A stretch of DNA of 8,871 nucleotides. It comes from JBBSEX01 sp038239345 (GTDB taxonomy: Bacteria; Acidobacteriota; Terriglobia; Bryobacterales; Bryobacteraceae). The number at the start of each line of letters is the position of its first letter. Within the stretch, counting starts at the first letter, position 1. Shown here in pieces: positions 1 to 5,614 of this stretch. The stretch is from positions 1 to 8,871 of the forward strand of contig JBBSEX010000086.1 in the NCBI GenBank assembly GCA_038239345.1, written 5' to 3'. The translations under genes were made by a program, and so were the position numbers. The notes under the pieces are model-generated. The model did no database searches, was not told the DNA's origin, and saw only the letters and a program-made list of their open reading frames with translations.

Positions 1-160
1 GTCTATCAATATATGGCGAGAGCGGCGATGTGACGTGACGGATGCGGTGAAGGCAAAGAAGGGTGCACAACGCCCCGGACAAAACTTTTACCGTTTTGGA
101 GCGATGGGCATTTTTAACCAATGAGGGCCAAACCTAGGTGCAACAGAGCCCGTTGGCGCA
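1..160. other. Window edge without a recognised gene
   Basis: No protein family is recognised here. One plus-strand frame is open from the window edge (position 2) to a TGA at 122-124, about 40 codons, and could be the tail of a gene lying to the left. Its translation, which includes GQNFYRFGAMGIFNQ near the end, does not match a family I know. The minus strand is also open in one frame across most of this stretch, so openness alone is weak evidence. Given the transposase fragment just downstream, decayed mobile-element DNA is a reasonable reading, but this is inference. Confidence 0.3.
137..150 (+). repeat. IS6-type terminal inverted repeat-like motif
   Basis: The 14 bases GGTGCAACAGAGCC match 11 of 14 positions of the well-known IS6/IS26 right terminal repeat TTTGCAACAGTGCC, with the eight-base core TGCAACAG identical. 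No partner repeat (GGCxCTGTTGCA) is seen elsewhere in the window, so no complete element is present. The match is short and could be chance. It is listed because an IS6-family transposase fragment follows 10 to 20 bases downstream. In an intact element this end would follow the transposase rather than precede it, so if real it belongs to another or a rearranged copy. Confidence 0.3.
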
Positions 161-253
161 GATTTCGAGAAACCCGTTGGCCTGAGTTGGCGCTGCGATG
201 AGACGTATATCAAGGTTGCCGGCGCGTGGACCTATTTATATGGCGCTTGTTCA
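161..253 (+). pseudogene. IS6-family transposase fragment (DDE core start)
   Basis: Read in the frame whose codons begin at 161, this stretch gives EKPVGLSW, then RCDETYIKVAG, then AWTYLYGAC. This is the signature around the first catalytic aspartate of IS6/IS26-family transposases (family pattern roughly RPVGxSWRVDETYIKVKGxWxYLYRAVD). The first catalytic Asp is the D of DETYIKV at 197-199. The match is lost after about position 250, and upstream it seems to need a one-base frame change, since a neighbouring frame reads RRFRE just before. The N-terminal helix-turn-helix part and the other two catalytic acidic residues are absent. It is therefore a remnant of roughly 30 codons, not an active transposase. 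It lies immediately beyond the stop codon of the convergent CPBP gene. Confidence 0.72.
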
Positions 254-265
254 AACCGTTGTCAT

Positions 266-1210
266 CTACGCCGGGATTTCCAGCGCTAAGACATTCCACC
301 CGATGTGAACGGCAAGCGGCGGCCAGAGCGACTCCGAACGGTGGCAGACCCAAGCAAGAATCAGGCCGTTGCAGAAGTACCTCGGGATCAACATCGGAAT
401 CCCATGAGCAACGGCAAATGCGAACGCGGACAGCACGGCTCCCACCGCAACATACCCGTTCAGTCGGAAACGCCCAAACAGACACCCGCGGAATAAAGCT
501 TCCTCGAATGCCGGACCGACCACCAGGACAGTACACCGCGCCATCAGCGATGCCCAGCCACTTAACTGCGGAATGATCCTTTCTGCAGGAGTAAGCGGCG
601 ACACATCATGATGCAACCAACGCATACCCACGCCAAGCGCCCCGGTGGCCAACAACACGAGCGTCACAAGCTGCCATGATCGTGCTGTCGGGGCTTTCCA
701 CGGTGCCATGGGCCGCCACGCTCGGTTCAGGCGGGGTAGTAGGGCGGCCAAGGCACATACTGAGGCTGCGAACACAAATGACCAACCCCAGCCCGATCGA
801 GGCAACTCTAAATCCTGAAGGGCCGACGAATCGGTTGAAAGGAGACGGGGCGTGACATAGCCGAGTGAGCGCCAATCCGGCAGTGCATTCCCTTGACTTT
901 TATCGCGAACATATCGCAGCACGATCTGGTCCTTGGCGAGGACGTCAACGCGGAAGCATTGCAGATCGTCCCGACCAGTACCCCAATGACGCAAACTGCC
1001 ATAATTGGCCGGCATCGAGTCAAACTGCCACACGTCTACACGCTCAACACGGTAATGGGCGAGTGTGGTTCGCTCGATCAGCAATGGAATAGCGAACGGC
1101 AGTTGCACGATGATACTGATCAGGAGATCTGCCAGCCATTGGCCGAGCAGCGTTCTTCTGTGGATCCGCAATTCAGAAGCAGCAGACTCAGACTGCATAT
1201 AGCTTCTCAT
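266..1210 (-). CDS. CPBP-family intramembrane metalloprotease-like protein
   Basis: This is a 314-residue membrane protein whose C-terminal third carries the three CPBP (Abi/CAAX-protease-like) motifs. They are EExxxR as EEALFR (E236, E237, R241), FxxxH as FAVAH (F265 to H269), and HxxxN as HIGWN (H302 to N306). In characterised relatives these residues form the metal-dependent glutamate active site in the membrane. All are intact, so activity is plausible. Hydrophobic stretches are seen near residues 27-44, 143-158, 180-197, 220-235, 253-268 and 278-290. A region of about 95 residues between the first two is hydrophilic and probably extracytoplasmic, which is longer than usual for the family. 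The start at 1210 lies two bases after the stop of the upstream ATPase fragment and lacks a strong Shine-Dalgarno; ATG codon 5 is an alternative. The substrate is unknown. Bacterial relatives act in prenyl-protein-type processing, bacteriocin self-immunity or regulated proteolysis, and nothing here chooses among these. Confidence 0.85.
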   Translation of the reverse strand: MRSYMQSESAASELRIHRRTLLGQWLADLLISIIVQLPFAIPLLIERTTLAHYRVERVDVWQFDSMPANYGSLRHWGTGRDDLQCFRVDVLAKDQIVLRYVRDKSQGNALPDWRSLGYVTPRLLSTDSSALQDLELPRSGWGWSFVFAASVCALAALLPRLNRAWRPMAPWKAPTARSWQLVTLVLLATGALGVGMRWLHHDVSPLTPAERIIPQLSGWASLMARCTVLVVGPAFEEALFRGCLFGRFRLNGYVAVGAVLSAFAFAVAHGIPMLIPRYFCNGLILAWVCHRSESLWPPLAVHIGWNVLALEIPA

Positions 1211-1212
1211 CT

Positions 1213-1428
1213 CTACACTAAGCGATACCGAGCCATCATCAGCCCGCCGTGCGGATCAACGACCGTGACGCCGCTACCGGCGTGAAGGCCGGCCACGATC
1301 ATATTTCGCAGCAACGTTGTCTTGCCCGTTCCGCTTTTACCGAAAATGGCCATGTGCTTTCGGCGGGCATTGCTGTCAATCCAGACTTCCGAATTGTCGT
1401 ATTCTTTTGTGCCGAGTAAGGCCTCCAT
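1213..1428 (-). pseudogene. Truncated conjugation-type (DUF87/TraG-like) P-loop ATPase
   Basis: The 71-residue product contains a clear Walker A motif, GKSGTGKTT (about residues 30-38), preceded by RRKHMAIF and followed by LLRNMI. A Walker B-like strand ending in VTVVDPHG comes next. The combination of RRxHM, GKxGTGKTTLLxNMI and a strand ending in DPHG is characteristic of type IV secretion coupling-protein/HerA-DUF87 ATPases that bind DNA in conjugation and related transfer. Family members continue for several hundred residues after DPHG. Here the reading frame ends eight residues later, so the sensor and arginine-finger parts are missing and it cannot work as a normal motor. There is no in-frame coding upstream: a stop codon lies four codons before the ATG. 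No Shine-Dalgarno is evident. The stop is two bases from the CPBP start, so the junction with that gene probably marks a deletion or rearrangement. Confidence 0.7.
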
Positions 1429-1439
1429 ACGTGCGGTTG

Positions 1440-1445
1440 ATTATA
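1440..1445 (-). promoter_or_regulatory. Possible -10 element for the ATPase fragment
   Basis: On the minus strand this hexamer is a perfect TATAAT, 11 bases upstream of the ATG at 1428. No convincing -35 hexamer is found 16-18 bases further upstream. If it is a real -10 box, the transcript would begin only about five bases before the ATG and would be nearly leaderless, which fits the lack of a Shine-Dalgarno. A perfect hexamer also arises by chance, so this is weak. Confidence 0.25.
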
Positions 1446-1486
1446 CGGCAGGGCAAGCAAATAGCTGCTGTGGACAAGTAAGGAAA

Positions 1487-1506
1487 ACCACCTGGCGAAA
1501 GGTGGT
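1487..1506. terminator. Short perfect hairpin, possible weak terminator
   Basis: ACCACCT and AGGTGGT form a perfect 7-bp stem around the six-base loop GGCGAA. Read on the minus strand the stem is followed by TTTT and then CC, a minimal version of an intrinsic terminator that would lie upstream of the ATPase fragment's start. On the plus strand the stem is preceded by AAAA and followed by no T run. The short T tract makes termination uncertain; it may simply be structured DNA in a decayed region. Confidence 0.3.
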
Positions 1507-1575
1507 CTGCATTTGGGGTCCAACTGGTTTCAAAACAGATCAGGAGTTTACGGTTTGGCGGAAGAGGATTTTCGT

Positions 1576-1681
1576 CTGCTCATTTCAGTTGAGAATCAGA
1601 GGTCACGATGGGGGAGGGGAATGCGCACCAGACGAGGGCTTGATCACGTTTTAGGAGCTTTTTCATACTGCTCATTACAGT
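1576..1681 (+). repeat. Pair of CTGCTCATTxCAGT direct repeats
   Basis: CTGCTCATTTCAGT at 1576-1589 and CTGCTCATTACAGT at 1668-1681 match at 13 of 14 positions and lie 92 bases apart in the same orientation. Both begin with the heptamer CTGCTCA, which also starts the longer repeats at 1790 and 5503. Several spaced copies of one short sequence are what transposase-binding sites at the ends of some insertion sequences (for example IS21-type) look like. No transposase is present, so the identity is inference. Confidence 0.45.
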
Positions 1682-1787
1682 CTGGCCGGGGCCGAACTTC
1701 CGATGAGCCAGGAGGCCGCCTAACGATTCCAAACAGGCCTAAAAGTGATAGGTCTGCTGGTCTAAAAAACATGGAGAGCTGATTCTG

Positions 1788-1846
1788 TACTGCTCAAAAA
1801 AGCTTCTTCTGAGCAGAAGTGTACTGGACGGTTCAGAAGGCGTCAA
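1788..1846 (+). repeat. 59-base dispersed repeat, copy 1
   Basis: This segment aligns with 5501-5558 in the same orientation at roughly 80 percent by eye. It includes 21 consecutive identical bases, from the CTTCTTC block through TGAGCAGAAGTGTA. Inside it CTGCTCA (1790-1796) and TGAGCAG (1810-1816) form a perfect 7-bp inverted repeat around a 13-base spacer. The two copies bracket the kelch remnant and the FG-GAP gene. It may be an end of a lost insertion sequence or a small non-autonomous element; no coding sequence is attached. Confidence 0.7.
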
Positions 1847-1868
1847 GTTGGTCAAACGATACCCCGGT

Positions 1869-1882
1869 ACGCGATATCGCGT
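1869..1882. promoter_or_regulatory. Perfect 14-bp palindrome, candidate operator
   Basis: ACGCGATATCGCGT is self-complementary over all 14 bases with no spacer. It lies 119 bases upstream of the kelch-type start at 2001. A perfect dyad of this length in front of a gene is a typical binding site for a dimeric repressor or activator. I do not recognise it as the site of a named regulator, and no regulator gene is nearby, so its function is inferred from geometry alone. Confidence 0.4.
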
Positions 1883-1918
1883 TCATGACACAATGAAGCC
1901 CGAAACGACATCCGTGAT

Positions 1919-1932
1919 AAGTATGTATACTT
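1919..1932. promoter_or_regulatory. AAGTAT-GT-ATACTT inverted repeat
   Basis: Two perfect 6-base arms separated by two bases lie 68 bases ahead of the kelch-type start codon. The AT-rich sequence includes GTATAC and could overlap a promoter, though no clear -35/-10 pair was found. It may be an operator or only a chance dyad. Confidence 0.3.
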
Positions 1933-2000
1933 CGTACTAGCTTCCAGCCACGTTAGAAGAGTTTCGGGCGCGCAAGGCACTCCGCCCGAAGGAGACCGAC

Positions 2001-2293
2001 ATGCACGCCATCCGCGAAAATGGCAACGCATCTCTCAAGATGAATTTGAGTTGTCCACTTCTGTTCCTCGCCGCGTCAATTGGGCTGGCACAATCCTCGA
2101 AATCTTTCACCGCTCCGGGTAACATGACCACGCCACGAATTTCTCACACAGCCACACTGCTCAGTAGTGGAGTGGTGTTAATCGCGGGAGGTGGTAGCGA
2201 CTACGACCTGCACGGCCCACGCGGCCCCCTCTCCAGCCCGAACTTTACCAGCCGGATGTGTTGGCGCCCGCGCCCTTGATGGCAGCGCGATAG
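2001..2293 (+). pseudogene. Secreted kelch-repeat protein, frameshifted and truncated
   Basis: The 5' end is well formed. AAGGAGA (1989-1995) sits about six bases before the ATG, and a signal-peptide-like stretch MNLSCPLLFLAASIGLAQ follows a short basic lead. Then comes one kelch blade of the type common in Solibacter relatives: FTAPGNMTTPRISHTATLL followed by VVLIAGG. After SDYDLH the frame loses sense and stops at 2277-2279. In the frame whose codons start at 2240 the expected continuation reappears as ELYQPDVLAPAPLM and ends at a TAG at 2291-2293. A frame change therefore lies between about 2205 and 2240. Intact relatives have several blades and often a TIGR03437 tail; here only part of one blade remains. 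A sequencing error could explain the frame change, but not the missing length. Confidence 0.65.
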
Positions 2294-2395
2294 ACGTGGT
2301 TGGCCAGGCTCGGCAGTCTTTAGCGTACGTAAATGCGGTATCGTGTCTCAGGTCAGGGAGTGATCCGCAACGAAGCTTATCGGTCGCGCGCGGAC

Positions 2396-2400
2396 AGGAG
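2396..2400 (+). promoter_or_regulatory. Ribosome binding site deciding the FG-GAP gene start
   Basis: AGGAG ends four bases before the ATG at 2405. That ATG opens a textbook signal peptide. The in-frame ATG at 2333 would add 24 charged residues in front of it and has no such site. The start at 2405 is therefore preferred. Confidence 0.8.
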
Positions 2401-2404
2401 CCAG

Positions 2405-5400
2405 ATGAAACTTTGTAGGTTTTTATTCGGATGGTTGATGGTTTGCGTTCTGGCGCCCGCAGCGTTTGGCGCGGAGCCGGTCTGCACGCAAGCTTTCGCA
2501 AGGTTTCCTGACCTAGTTGACAAGTTTAAAACTGTACTCGTTCTTCGTAGCGTCACTATAATGTCGAAAGCGCATTCGACGATCACCTATGAATTTGGTG
2601 GCCCGAGGGCTAATGTATACGTGGATGGGAAGCTGGTAGGGACGCTCGATTCAGACACAGTGATCGCCGAACTCAGCCAAGACTGTCCCAAGGGATTCCT
2701 GATCGGCAAGTCCGTTCCGTCCTCGGCCAAAGAGAACACGCGGTCCGCCGCATTGGTTCAAAGTCTCCGGGCCGGTCAAAGCAACGAGGATGTGGCAATT
2801 GCCGATTTCAATGGGGATGGCGTGCCCGACAGCGCCGTTCTCGGCGGACGCAGCATTTTCGTTACTTTACAAGGTGCCGATGGAACGACAGTGTCGACGG
2901 CATCATATGCTGTGTCTGGCGTAGGGCAGAGCATCGTCACCGCGGACTTCAACGGCGACGGGCTGCCGGATCTCGCTGTCACTCAAGGAGTCTTTCCAAC
3001 CGGAGTCAATCCCTTCCCACCAGGCAATGTGGTTGTCCTACTTGGGAAACGCGACGGTACCTTTGGGGGACCAACAATGTTTCCGGTCGGGCCGGTGTTC
3101 AATGCCTATCTGGCAACGGGAGATTTCAATGGTGATGGCATCGTCGATCTGGCGCTCACGCACACGGTGTCCGCGGGAGCGGGCCGGGTCGCCGTCCTGC
3201 TCGGCAAGGGGGATGGGAGCTTCGGCCCAGGCGTGGACTATCCCGTAGGCCCGCAACCCTTAACATTAGTAGCCGCCGATTTCAACGGAGACGGCAAGCT
3301 GGATCTCGCCTCTCTGGATGCGTTTGGGTCCGCGAACAAAGTCTGGGTGTTGCTGGGCCGGGGGAACGGAACCTTCCAGCCCGCCGTCTCGACGGTATCG
3401 GGGACGACGCAGGGCCATCTGGCTTATGCCGATCTGAATCGCGATGGAAAGCTGGACCTGGTCATCGCGGATCAACGAGCAAGCGCGATGGAAGTGATGC
3501 TGGGGAACGGAGACGGTACGTTTCAAGCGGGCAAGCAGTACTTGATCGGCGCCCAGCCGACCTCCATCGCGGTCCTTCCGCTGGGTGATGGCAATACGTC
3601 GCTAATCACCGCCGACAACGCCAGCAACAATCTCATCCTGTCGTTTGTTTCAAGCGATGGGACTGTACATAATCCGGAACTCCAGACGATTGGCACCGGC
3701 CTCGCGGCGGTGGCGGCCGCGGACCTGAACGGGGATCGGCAGCCGGACCTGGTGATTACGGATGCCGAGGCCGGGAAGATCTACGTGAAGCTGGCGAGCG
3801 GCAAGGGGCAGTTCGCAAGCCCAGTGACTTACGCCGTCGGTTCACAGCCGGGCGCCCTGGCGATCTCCGACCTGAATGGCGACGGCAAGCCCGATGTGAT
3901 CGCTGCGGATACCACCGGGTTGGACGTGCTGCTCGGCAAAGGCGACGGCACGCTCGGCCCGCTGAATACCGTTCCGGTTGCCGGAAAGCTGAGCTCCGTT
4001 ACGATTGCCGATTTCAATTCGGATGGCAAGCCGGACATTGCCGCGGCCAATGGGGCGGGCGGCGGAGTGTCGCTGTTCCTCGGCAATGGCAATGGCACCT
4101 TCCAGGACGTCCGGACCATCCCGCTGATAAACGCGCTAGCGGCTGTGAGCGGTGACTTCAACGGCGACGGCAAGCCGGATCTGATCGTGGCCAACGGCGT
4201 GGTTGATTTTCAAACGCTCGGAAACCTGGCAGTGCTGCTGGGAAAAGGAGACGGGACCTTTCAGGCGCCGAACAACATCGCGCTGCCGGGGCCATTTATT
4301 CCGCAATCCCTGGGCCCAGGCTCCACCGTTGCACTAGCCGCGGGAGATCTGAACGGGGACGGAAAAATGGACATCGTCGCGGTGCTATTCACCGGCGGCG
4401 GCCGGAGCAAGATCGCGGTCCTGCTGGGGAAGGGGGATGGGACGTTTCAGACGCCGATCCTGACCGACTCGAATACCGCTCCGCCGGCAATCTCCATCGC
4501 CGATCTGAACGGCGACGGCAAGCCGGATTTGCTGCTGGCCGATTGCTGCGGACTCACCGAAGCGAGTTTCCTGCTCGGCAATGGAGACGGTACGTTTCAG
4601 GCTGAGGTGCAGTTTCCGTCCGGCCCGGACCCCAGAGGCATCGCGGTTGCGGATTTCAATGGCGATGGCAAGCCCGATGTGGCGATTATCGGTCAAGTCC
4701 GGGCCGTTCCCAATCCCAATCGCGGAACGCTCGCCATTCTGTTCAACGCGTTCGGTACTACCGCGAGTGCAGCCAATACCGCGAGCTTGGTTTCGGCGGC
4801 CAACCCTGGTGCAAAAACCATCGCTCCAGGATCGCTGGCAATTGCGTACAGCAAGGACTTGGCCCAGGGCACACCCGGCGCTACTGCTCTGCCTTTACCA
4901 ACTAGCTTCGGGGGCACGACGGTCTCGCTGGTGGATTCGGCCGGCAAGCAGTGGCAAGCGCCCCTGATCTACGTGTCTGCCGCGCAAGTCAATTTTCTTT
5001 TGCCTGCCGGCGTCGCAACGGGAACTGCACAATTCACGATTACCAGCGGAACTGGAACAAAATCGACAGCCACCGTGCCGATCGCCGCCGTCGCCCCTGG
5101 GCTGTTTACTCTAAACGCCGCAAACCTTGTCGCGGCTACCGCTCTGAGAGTCTCTGCGGACGAAACACAGCGGAGCCAGCAGGTATATTCGGTGAACGCA
5201 GCCGGAGCGGTGGTGGCGAACCCAATCGATCTCGGATCGGATTCCGACCAGGTCTACCTGACTTTATTCGGAACAGGCCTGCAAGCCGCTGGAACCAGCG
5301 GCGTCAAAGCAACGGTCGGACCGAAGGACGTTCCGGTGCAATATGCGGGACCACAAGGTTCTTTTGCGGGGTTGGATCAGGTGAATGTCGTGCTGCCGCA

Positions 5401-5485
5401 TTCACTGGCTGGAAGCGGAGACGTTACGGTGCAACTGAGCGCGGCGGGCTTGGCGGCAAACGCTGTCCGGCTCACCATTCAATAA
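2405..5485 (+). CDS. Secreted FG-GAP/VCBS-repeat protein with TIGR03437 C-terminal domain
   Basis: The product is 1026 residues. Residues 1-22 form a signal peptide (MKLCRFLFGWLMVCVLAPAAFG, cleavage likely before AEP). Residues 23 to about 125 form a unique N-terminal region with Cys27 and Cys94 that I cannot assign. Residues about 127-785 contain 13 FG-GAP/VCBS units of roughly 45-60 residues, most with a calcium-binding DxNxDGxxD loop (for example DFNGDGKPD) and a LLGKGDGTF strand. The sixth unit has lost the loop. Residues 791-1026 match the TIGR03437 Solibacter C-terminal domain (NTASLVSAANP at its start, APLIYVSAAQVNFLLPAG, VYLTLFGTGL, LDQVNVVLP). FG-GAP units fold as seven-bladed beta-propellers, so 13 units suggest about two propellers. 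The likely place is the cell surface or outside, with a role in binding or adhesion; the ligand is unknown. There is no catalytic motif. The gene stands alone and converges with the methyltransferase. Confidence 0.92.
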   Translation: MKLCRFLFGWLMVCVLAPAAFGAEPVCTQAFARFPDLVDKFKTVLVLRSVTIMSKAHSTITYEFGGPRANVYVDGKLVGTLDSDTVIAELSQDCPKGFLIGKSVPSSAKENTRSAALVQSLRAGQSNEDVAIADFNGDGVPDSAVLGGRSIFVTLQGADGTTVSTASYAVSGVGQSIVTADFNGDGLPDLAVTQGVFPTGVNPFPPGNVVVLLGKRDGTFGGPTMFPVGPVFNAYLATGDFNGDGIVDLALTHTVSAGAGRVAVLLGKGDGSFGPGVDYPVGPQPLTLVAADFNGDGKLDLASLDAFGSANKVWVLLGRGNGTFQPAVSTVSGTTQGHLAYADLNRDGKLDLVIADQRASAMEVMLGNGDGTFQAGKQYLIGAQPTSIAVLPLGDGNTSLITADNASNNLILSFVSSDGTVHNPELQTIGTGLAAVAAADLNGDRQPDLVITDAEAGKIYVKLASGKGQFASPVTYAVGSQPGALAISDLNGDGKPDVIAADTTGLDVLLGKGDGTLGPLNTVPVAGKLSSVTIADFNSDGKPDIAAANGAGGGVSLFLGNGNGTFQDVRTIPLINALAAVSGDFNGDGKPDLIVANGVVDFQTLGNLAVLLGKGDGTFQAPNNIALPGPFIPQSLGPGSTVALAAGDLNGDGKMDIVAVLFTGGGRSKIAVLLGKGDGTFQTPILTDSNTAPPAISIADLNGDGKPDLLLADCCGLTEASFLLGNGDGTFQAEVQFPSGPDPRGIAVADFNGDGKPDVAIIGQVRAVPNPNRGTLAILFNAFGTTASAANTASLVSAANPGAKTIAPGSLAIAYSKDLAQGTPGATALPLPTSFGGTTVSLVDSAGKQWQAPLIYVSAAQVNFLLPAGVATGTAQFTITSGTGTKSTATVPIAAVAPGLFTLNAANLVAATALRVSADETQRSQQVYSVNAAGAVVANPIDLGSDSDQVYLTLFGTGLQAAGTSGVKATVGPKDVPVQYAGPQGSFAGLDQVNVVLPHSLAGSGDVTVQLSAAGLAANAVRLTIQ
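2786..4759 (+). repeat. Tandem FG-GAP/VCBS coding repeats (13 units)
   Basis: The repeat pattern is visible in DNA as well as protein: GGCGACGGCAAGCC-like blocks encode DGKP in many units. A 17-base block, GGAGACGGTACGTTTCA, is identical at 3509-3525 and 4583-4599. This near-identity between distant units suggests past duplication or gene conversion. The unit around 3565-3690 is degenerate: it has GDGNTS in place of the calcium loop and SSDGTV in place of GDGTF. Tandem coding repeats like these are prone to copy-number change. Confidence 0.85.
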
Positions 5486-5500
5486 AGCCGTAATTGGGAT

Positions 5501-5558
5501 TACTGCTCAATAGACTTCTTCTGAGCAGAAGTGTAAAGGACGGGTCGGAACGTGTCAA
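5501..5558 (+). repeat. 59-base dispersed repeat, copy 2
   Basis: This is the second copy of the segment at 1788-1846, in the same orientation, starting 15 bases after the FG-GAP gene's stop codon. CTGCTCA (5503-5509) and TGAGCAG (5522-5528) again form a 7-bp inverted repeat, here with a 12-base spacer. The spacer bases differ between copies while the arms are kept, which suggests the arms matter. The hairpin could also contribute to transcript ending after the FG-GAP gene, although no T run follows. Confidence 0.7.
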
Positions 5559-5586
5559 ACCAGAGTAGAAGCCCAGTTTGACACGT
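5550..5586. terminator. 11-bp perfect inverted repeat between convergent genes
   Basis: ACGTGTCAAAC (5550-5560) and GTTTGACACGT (5576-5586) are perfectly complementary around a 15-base loop. The dyad lies between the 3' ends of the FG-GAP gene (plus strand) and the methyltransferase gene (minus strand), where a bidirectional transcript end is expected. No T run follows the stem on either strand, so it is not a standard intrinsic terminator. Because it abuts the dispersed repeat, it may instead be part of a mobile-element end. Confidence 0.45.
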
Positions 5587-5614
5587 GAGACAAATGCTAT
5601 GCACTTACCGCACC

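Larger units (their letters stand above)
1429..2000. other. 572-base gene-free region with hairpins and short repeats
   Basis: Several short frames are open here, but none has a recognisable family, a good ribosome binding site or a coherent codon pattern. The stretch carries the hairpin at 1487, two copies of a 14-base repeat at 1576 and 1668, a larger repeat at 1788 that recurs at 5501, a perfect 14-bp palindrome at 1869, and a second dyad at 1919. The last two lie just ahead of the kelch-type gene remnant and may belong to its promoter. The first part is best read as decayed mobile-element or scar DNA. Confidence 0.5.

Noticed and set aside
226..576. Plus-strand open frame of 116 codons opposite the CPBP gene
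   Set aside because: It is antisense to a gene with three intact catalytic motifs and shows no recognisable domain or ribosome binding site.
1322..1782. Plus-strand open frames across the ATPase fragment and gene-free region
   Set aside because: They lack Shine-Dalgarno sites and domains, and partly lie antisense to the Walker A coding sequence.
2333..2404. 24-codon upstream extension of the FG-GAP protein
   Set aside because: The extension is charged and would bury the signal peptide; AGGAG and the signal sequence both point to the ATG at 2405.
3829..4194. Minus-strand frame of 121 codons within the FG-GAP gene
   Set aside because: Its repeated SGLPSPLKS pattern is the antisense reading of the DGKPD repeats, not an independent protein.
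2786..4759. Regularly spaced repeats that could suggest a CRISPR array
   Set aside because: The repeats are translated in frame as FG-GAP units, vary in sequence, and have unit lengths of 130-180 bases.
4951..5493. 180-codon plus-strand frame overlapping the end of the FG-GAP gene
   Set aside because: It is an out-of-frame shadow of the TIGR03437 domain, rich in Arg as expected for a shifted GC-rich frame.
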